Source: JBECKX01 sp964468475
Lineage (GTDB): Bacteria; Zixibacteria; MSB-5A5; CAIYYT01
Assembly (NCBI GenBank): GCA_964468475.1
Contig: CAYXUL010000004.1
Location: forward strand, 22,643 to 86,642
Length of the DNA: 64,000 nt
Direction: 5' to 3'
Positions within the stretch are counted from its first letter, which is position 1; each line of letters starts with the position of its first letter. Positions 59,901-64,000 of the stretch are shown here, piece by piece. Below the pieces are notes generated by a model. The model was given only the letters and a program-made list of their open reading frames with translations. It was not told the origin of the DNA and ran no database searches. The translations under genes were made by a program, and so were the position numbers.

Positions 59901-60419
59901 TTTGATGACTTCTACAATCGTGCGATTCCGATTCAGGAATTCCCGCTGAGTTGGGATGTTCGTCACCAGATCACCCTCAACCTCGATTTCACCGTGCCTC
60001 AGGGGAATAACCCGAAACTATTCGGGTTCACGCTGCCTGATAATTGGGGAGCCAACGTGATCTGGCAGTTTGGTTCCGGCTATCCTTACACCCCGGCATC
60101 GGATTATCCGGGACTGGTGCTTGAGCCGGGTGAGGTGCCGCAATCGAATTCACTCCGCTATCCCTCGACCTCAAATGTCGATATCAACGCTTGGAAGCGA
60201 ATTCCGTTCCTTGGGCTTGACTATCAGCTCAGGTTGTGGATTAACAACCTGTTCAATACCAAGAATGTTGACTATATCTACGGTTTGACTGGTCGCTACG
60301 ACACCAATACCAAGTCGCCCGGTACCAACTGGGTGTTTGCGGGGACGGACAATCAGAGGAATCCGACTGACCTGGGTCCGGGACGCAATATTCGCCTCGG
60401 AATCAGCCTCGAATTCTAA
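56952..60419 (+). CDS. TonB-dependent receptor with carboxypeptidase-like N-domain and Asp/Asn-rich repeats
   Basis: An 1155-residue outer-membrane receptor. After a signal peptide (ending LFAG) comes a carboxypeptidase-regulatory-like beta domain (about 30-115: GKLRGKLINSKTKEPLPFGVV). A plug follows (about 135-235: VQELMKTQVGVVERFGEIHIRGGRANEVTYVVDGVPI, GGFDAEYGNAASGIVNITTKSG), then the barrel, ending with RLGISLEF. About residues 449-705 hold seven Asp/Asn-rich motifs such as DLNGNGIYD and DVNGNGVYD, like calcium-binding repeats, presumably in a surface loop. The substrate is unknown. The SusC-like N-domain suggests a large ligand, but no SusD partner follows; the next gene is a secreted protein. 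Confidence 0.92.
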   Translation: MRIAHVFKYAAILTLLALFASSAVLFAGNTGKLRGKLINSKTKEPLPFGVVQIDGTTMGAQADANGEYIIINVPPGTYNVTAKLQGYQSVKTENVEILVDRTTTVNFSLQESVVEMETQIVEAPRDLLKVDQSNNVRQITAENIKNMPVTNVQELMKTQVGVVERFGEIHIRGGRANEVTYVVDGVPIKDPLGGAGSVDQAMNISGNVIEDLQIIKGGFDAEYGNAASGIVNITTKSGTDYTTGNLEYLTDDLGTDILNKNSFNYDRLEYNMSGPDPVVGNKILPRLGINWFSDKVFYQLQGAADKTDDYVSYKDYFTSASATPFRSRSILGLFDVADRMKNEYEAQFRMRLQASANIRLNFQYRGSWTDATAFDWNFIYTPATAYVNHDRSSVYKAQLTHQIDKSTYYEVTLSRFLRSYLSEPGDPNTPGGGLTPDQFTFFENYERYNDLNHNGHFDAPEPFVNANGDTSWLNGGPFYTFGDAFIPGAYNDGSGNLVYVPGVVDEWNTATGQWPLNAYEDFPEFRGVNVKFQGQGNSSGTDQNSVDTILTDWNGNGVVDFYESEQFADLNGDGHWNSGDYLIHDTNGNGVYDPSLGVDYNVDQPEPYVDGDVSLGEPFTDVNGNGVYDKGIDIFILSADPARNQDLNHSSKYEGPDAPWQPGTPFIDLNGNGIYDAPNGVYDYGEPFTDLNKNGKWDPADGFWDRGHDQYAVYHDRSTVDWRADFKVTKQFSKEHNVKTGMSLDLYDIKYAELEYPQFRYDGAPDGGPWPDRGVFRFFYHHRPTQGAIFVQDQMTYGAMIANLGLRYDFFIQSADLKTSQTLQTVTGSVVGSQNRFSPRIGFSYPISDVAKVFFNYGHFNQLPELSVMYQPDTQASNAARIVGNPNLNFSKTIEYEFGVRYKLSDAYVLSASGFYKDIFGIINTQREGSGPTAANVYQNSDYARARGLEFELDKDYGNYIRGQFTYSYSFAYGKSSSANSNYFDDFYNRAIPIQEFPLSWDVRHQITLNLDFTVPQGNNPKLFGFTLPDNWGANVIWQFGSGYPYTPASDYPGLVLEPGEVPQSNSLRYPSTSNVDINAWKRIPFLGLDYQLRLWINNLFNTKNVDYIYGLTGRYDTNTKSPGTNWVFAGTDNQRNPTDLGPGRNIRLGISLEF

Positions 60420-60449
60420 ACCAGTGAGGACTTGCGAACTGTGAATGAT

Positions 60450-63002
60450 ATGAAACTGAGCCGGAGATGTTCGCTGATTTGTGGACTTCTGGTAACGGTA
60501 TTGCTTGTCTACGCACTGCCGGCATTTGGCGCCATGAAGAAGGTCGACGACGCCTACTTGCGCAGACTCGCTCTGCGAAAGGTAACGGCGACACCGAACA
60601 CCCAAAACTGTTCCCACCGTGTGGGGAATGTTCACTTCACAATTACCAATTGGGGCTTTTTCGGAAGTCAGTATGCTGATCCGGATTGGCTGCTTGAAAA
60701 TTACTGTCTCGATCCTTCTGACCCCGATTATGGGCAGCAGGCGCCGTCGTTCGAGTTCCCCGCAGGGTCGGGAATAAACTACCTGTTTCAGGGAGCGTTG
60801 TGGCTGGGCGCGATCGTAGATGAGGATACGCTCGTCTCCGTGGGCGCCGACGGCTGGCAGCGCGTGAACGAGATGTATCCGGAAGCGGCACCCAATGGCA
60901 ATATCGTTCAGCTCTCCACCAGGAAGACATCGCCGTACTACAGCGAAGATGCGGTGAGCGAACAGGACTTCTATGCGGAATACACGGACACTCTCGTGGA
61001 TGAGGGCCTGACCGGCCGTGATGCTGTCGACAACAGGCCACACAAGCCCCTCAATGTCAAGGTCCTCCAGCGCAGCTATGCGTGGTCATTTAGCTATGCC
61101 GAGGACTTTGTTCTCGTTGATTATAAGTTAGTCAACATCGGCGAGCGTGACCTGAAGAAGGCTTTTATGGCCCTCTACGTGGACGCAGATATCTGGAAGT
61201 ATGGAATCGACCCGAATGGCTTTGCAGATGACATTTCCGGCTATCTCTTGAGTCATCCGTCCCCGGCCTGTGATAAGTTGATTGAAAACATCAATGTTGC
61301 CTGGACCGCCGACAATGACGGCGATCCGGCTGACGGCGTGTTCAAGGACTATAGCCCCACTGGCGTAGCCGGCACCCGAGTTGTTCGTTCGCCCAATCCC
61401 GACTTAAGGTTCTCCTTCAACTGGTGGGTATCCAACGGTGATGCCAGCCTCGACTGGGGACCGCGTCGCCAGGAAAACAACCGAGACTTCGGTGGATTTC
61501 TCGGTACTCCCGAGGGTGATCGCAACAAGTACTATATTATGTCTCAGCCGGAGTTCGATTACGATCAGATTTATGCTGCGGTGGACCAATCCGCGCAGGG
61601 CTGGCTTCCACCCAATAAAGAGATCGCCAACGATCTGGCGGACGGGTTCGATACCCGCTACCTGTTCTCATTTGGTCCCTTCGACATTCCACCGGGCGAC
61701 ACGCTCCCGATCACAATCGCTTATGTTGCCGGTGACAAGTTTCATCAGAATCCTCACGATTTTGAATCGTTTGACCCTCAAGACCCTGATGTCTTCTACA
61801 AGAAGCTGAACTTCACTGACTTAGTCACCAATGCGCAGTGGGCTGGCTGGGTTTACGACAACCCGGGCATTGATACCGATCAAAACGGTGTAATTTCCAT
61901 TAATCCTGATGATCCCCACATCAACCCGTGCACCGGGGAACAATATTATGCCGATGGTGACGGCGTCCCTGATTTCGCGGGTCCGCCGCCTCCCAGCCCT
62001 CCGATCATTCGTTTCGAGGCGGAGCCGGGCAAAGTCGTGCTTCATTGGAATGGAAAGCTATCAGAAACCGAGGACGATCCCTTCTCGTTCAAGAAGGATT
62101 TCGAAGGTTACCGCGTTTATATGGCTGATCGGCCGGTGCTCAGCGACTTCGCGCTTCTTACCTCGTATGATCTCCCAGACTATGATCGCTATCATCTCAA
62201 CACAGCCTACGATCCGCCATTTTGGGAGTTGACCGAAATTCCGTTTTCGCTTGAGGAATTGCGTGCTATCTATGGCAACGATTTTCAACCGCTCGACTAC
62301 GGTTCGCCGGCCAATGCCCTGGAGTGGAATACGGGTACCAGTATCGAGCACTACTACTTCACCACTCAGGACTACAATCGCTCGACTCTTGGTGCGCCGG
62401 GCACGATAAAGAAGGCGTATCCTGATGCACAACCGGGCGATATGGTCTGGGCTCCGAAGCTCCAGGATTCAGTAGATGCTTACTATGAGTATGAGTATGA
62501 GATCGATGGACTGCTGTCTTCGCAGCCCAAGTATTTCGCGGTATCGACATTTGATTACGGTAACCCGTCGACCAACCTTGGCCCGCTGGAAAGCTCGCCT
62601 TTGGCGAACATGATAAAAGTCTATCCGCTTTACTCGGCTGATCAAGTTGCTAAACAGGGTCTCGGTGTGAAGGTGTTTCCCAACCCGTATCGAGTTGATG
62701 CTGGGTATGCCGAGGCAGGGTACGAGAAACCGGGAGAAGAATCCAACAACAACCCAACTTACGCCCGCCGCATCTGGTTTTCAAACCTACCCGCGAAAGC
62801 GACGATCCGGATCTACACGTTAGATGGGGATCTGGTGCGCGAGCTTCAGCACCCGTGTGGTTGCAAGTTGCAGGCAGGCGAGAGCATGATGGCGTGGGAT
62901 TTGATCACACGTAACACGCAGGCTGCGGTTTCGGGTATCTACCTTTACACGGTGGAATCGGATTTGGGGACTCAGGTAGGCAAGTTTGTGGTGATCAAGT
63001 AG
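60450..63002 (+). CDS. Secreted protein with C-terminal T9SS/FlgD-Ig-like sorting domain
   Basis: An 850-residue exported protein; the ATG at 60450 opens a signal peptide (LICGLLVTVLLVYALPAFG). The body is beta-rich and unrecognised, with DYKLVNIGERDLKKAFMALYVDADIW and a fibronectin-like segment near residue 520. The C-terminal part (about 735-850) reads VFPNPYRVD, ATIRIYTLDGDLVREL, MAWDLITRN and SGIYLYTVESD, ending GKFVVIK. That is the pattern of type IX secretion C-terminal domains. It lies 30 bp after the receptor gene and 64 bp before a PorV-like gene, so the three are likely cotranscribed. The in-frame GTG at 60441 is another possible start. Confidence 0.8.
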   Translation: MKLSRRCSLICGLLVTVLLVYALPAFGAMKKVDDAYLRRLALRKVTATPNTQNCSHRVGNVHFTITNWGFFGSQYADPDWLLENYCLDPSDPDYGQQAPSFEFPAGSGINYLFQGALWLGAIVDEDTLVSVGADGWQRVNEMYPEAAPNGNIVQLSTRKTSPYYSEDAVSEQDFYAEYTDTLVDEGLTGRDAVDNRPHKPLNVKVLQRSYAWSFSYAEDFVLVDYKLVNIGERDLKKAFMALYVDADIWKYGIDPNGFADDISGYLLSHPSPACDKLIENINVAWTADNDGDPADGVFKDYSPTGVAGTRVVRSPNPDLRFSFNWWVSNGDASLDWGPRRQENNRDFGGFLGTPEGDRNKYYIMSQPEFDYDQIYAAVDQSAQGWLPPNKEIANDLADGFDTRYLFSFGPFDIPPGDTLPITIAYVAGDKFHQNPHDFESFDPQDPDVFYKKLNFTDLVTNAQWAGWVYDNPGIDTDQNGVISINPDDPHINPCTGEQYYADGDGVPDFAGPPPPSPPIIRFEAEPGKVVLHWNGKLSETEDDPFSFKKDFEGYRVYMADRPVLSDFALLTSYDLPDYDRYHLNTAYDPPFWELTEIPFSLEELRAIYGNDFQPLDYGSPANALEWNTGTSIEHYYFTTQDYNRSTLGAPGTIKKAYPDAQPGDMVWAPKLQDSVDAYYEYEYEIDGLLSSQPKYFAVSTFDYGNPSTNLGPLESSPLANMIKVYPLYSADQVAKQGLGVKVFPNPYRVDAGYAEAGYEKPGEESNNNPTYARRIWFSNLPAKATIRIYTLDGDLVRELQHPCGCKLQAGESMMAWDLITRNTQAAVSGIYLYTVESDLGTQVGKFVVIK

Positions 63003-63066
63003 GTAATGTAGAGTAAGAATGGTGGTGAAAGAGATGTGGAGAAGAGCTGAATCAGAAGGAGCGTCG

Positions 63067-64000
63067 ATGAGACTACAGCTACATTACCTTGGAATCGCGT
63101 TAATGTTGCTGTTGTTGTTGCCGGGACTGGCTTTTGGTCAGGCGAAGGTAGGTACGGCGGGGGCACAGTTTTTGGAGATAGGAGTATCGGCACGCGCGGT
63201 GGGGATGGGAGATGCGTTTGTGGCGGTAGCGGACGATGCGACGGCGATGTATTACAATCCGGCGGGCTTGACGCAGTTGTATGACCGTGAGGTGACGGTA
63301 GCTGCGATCGATTATCCGGCAGACATCCAGTATGGTTTTGCAGGGATAGCGTATCCGCTGTACCGTTTTGGGGGGGTCCTGGGCGTAGGTTTTTATGCGT
63401 TGGATGCGGGGCAGATGGACGAGACGACGTATGAGTACTCACAGGGAACGGGGCGAACGTTCAGTGCGGCCTCGTATGCTCTGGGACTGAGTTACGCGCG
63501 CAATTTAACGGATCGGTTCAGCGTGGGTTTGACGTTAAAGTTCATCGACGAGCATTATGAGGATGAGCGGTCGAGCGGTTGGGCAGCGGATGTGGGGACG
63601 AGCTACAACACGGGGTTCCGGAATTTCAAGATCTCGATGGTGATAACGAATTTTGGCCCGGACATGACGTTCATCAGTGAGAGTTATCCGTTGCCGATCA
63701 ATTTCCGTTTTGGCGGAGCGATCGATGTTTTGGAGAGTGAGCGCCAGCGGGGTACATTTTCGCTGGAGGCCCAGCATCCTTCAGACAATTTAGAGAAATA
63801 CAATGCCGGGTTTGAATACAGTTACGACGAACATTATTTCCTGCGAGTGGGACAGCGGTTCAACTACGATGAAGGAACCTTCAGCGTAGGTGGAGGGATC
63901 CATGTACCGCTGCAATCGATGGATCTCCAGCTTGATTATGCTTATCAGGATATGGGTCGACTCACCCAGGCCCATCGGTTCACTCTCGGCTTGAAGTTCT
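63067..64000 (+). CDS. PorV/PorQ family outer-membrane protein (3' truncated by window end)
   Basis: 311 codons are visible from the ATG at 63067 behind AGAAGGAGCG. A signal peptide (LMLLLLLPGLAFGQ) is followed by the family hallmark GAQFLEIGVSARAVGMGDAFVAVADDATAMYYNPAGL. Barrel strands then run to the window edge (QLDYAYQDMG, HRFTLGLKF), so only a few residues are probably missing. PorV shuttles type IX cargo to its attachment complex at the cell surface, which suits the C-terminal sorting-like domain of the preceding product. The first 240 or so codons are unusually rich in GCG, ACG, GGG and TTG. Confidence 0.88.
   Translation, partial: MRLQLHYLGIALMLLLLLPGLAFGQAKVGTAGAQFLEIGVSARAVGMGDAFVAVADDATAMYYNPAGLTQLYDREVTVAAIDYPADIQYGFAGIAYPLYRFGGVLGVGFYALDAGQMDETTYEYSQGTGRTFSAASYALGLSYARNLTDRFSVGLTLKFIDEHYEDERSSGWAADVGTSYNTGFRNFKISMVITNFGPDMTFISESYPLPINFRFGGAIDVLESERQRGTFSLEAQHPSDNLEKYNAGFEYSYDEHYFLRVGQRFNYDEGTFSVGGGIHVPLQSMDLQLDYAYQDMGRLTQAHRFTLGLKF

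Noticed and set aside
1..64000. tRNA, rRNA, CRISPR arrays, insertion sequences, prophage
   Set aside because: The intergenic regions were read for these and none was recognised. Most gaps between genes are too short to hold them.

Overview
The window is one contiguous stretch of a Gram-negative bacterial chromosome, with a 100-N scaffold gap at 40849-40948. It carries outer-membrane barrels, a TonB-dependent receptor, lipoproteins, very large multihaem c-type cytochromes, a PorV-like protein, paired ECF sigma factors and Ser/Thr kinases, and a dockerin-like GDAVYMINYIFGG remnant. Together these suggest a sediment or groundwater organism of the FCB group, most like Candidatus Zixibacteria. That placement is inference from gene content only. 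I saw no rRNA, tRNA, CRISPR array, insertion sequence or prophage.

Layout. (1) 1-5384: a divergent partial gene, then two consecutive sigma factor/Ser-Thr kinase pairs. (2) 5458-7787: small accessory genes (membrane protein, VOC protein, DUF4136 lipoprotein, exported zinc-ribbon protein). (3) 8078-14983: a five-gene + strand cassette encoding a PAAR tip protein, a 1121-residue peptidoglycan-binding/metzincin-type metalloprotease, a beta-propeller protein, a lipoprotein and a DUF1795 (DcrB/Eag-like) protein. It reads as an orphan contractile-injection effector module and is the strongest candidate for an undescribed system here. (4) 15096-27452, all - strand: an electron-transfer locus with 7-haem and 6-haem cytochromes, an NHL propeller, an outer-membrane barrel with a discoidin-like insert, two CsgG-like proteins, a parvulin isomerase, and 26-haem and 16-haem cytochromes. 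(5) 27646-32078: a two-component system, a CNNM/CBS membrane protein and a CDF metal transporter. (6) 32329-36338: a dockerin-like gene remnant, then a ferredoxin/NrfD/13-haem cytochrome operon preceded by two palindromic Crp/Fnr-type sites. (7) 36436-41967: small membrane proteins, 3-hydroxyacyl-CoA dehydrogenase, acetate kinase, a methyltransferase, a gene broken by the assembly gap, and a VOC protein. (8) 42171-49909: the yceD-rpmF-plsX-fabHDG-acpP-fabF-rnc lipid and ribosome operon ending in a lone etfB. (9) 50163-56529: a small secreted protein, a TPR-GAF sigma-54 activator, a radical SAM operon and a lipoate ligase-like protein. (10) 56952-64000: a TonB receptor with Asp/Asn-rich repeats, a secreted protein with a type IX-like C-terminal domain, and the start of a PorV family gene.

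How the parts fit. The quinol-side complex at 33042-36338 and the cytochrome/porin locus at 15096-27452 together carry 68 CXXCH haem motifs. They plausibly form an inner-membrane to extracellular electron route. Crp/Fnr-type sites lie upstream of both, which suggests shared redox or energy control. The sigma/kinase pairs, the two-component system and the sigma-54 activator show heavy investment in signalling.
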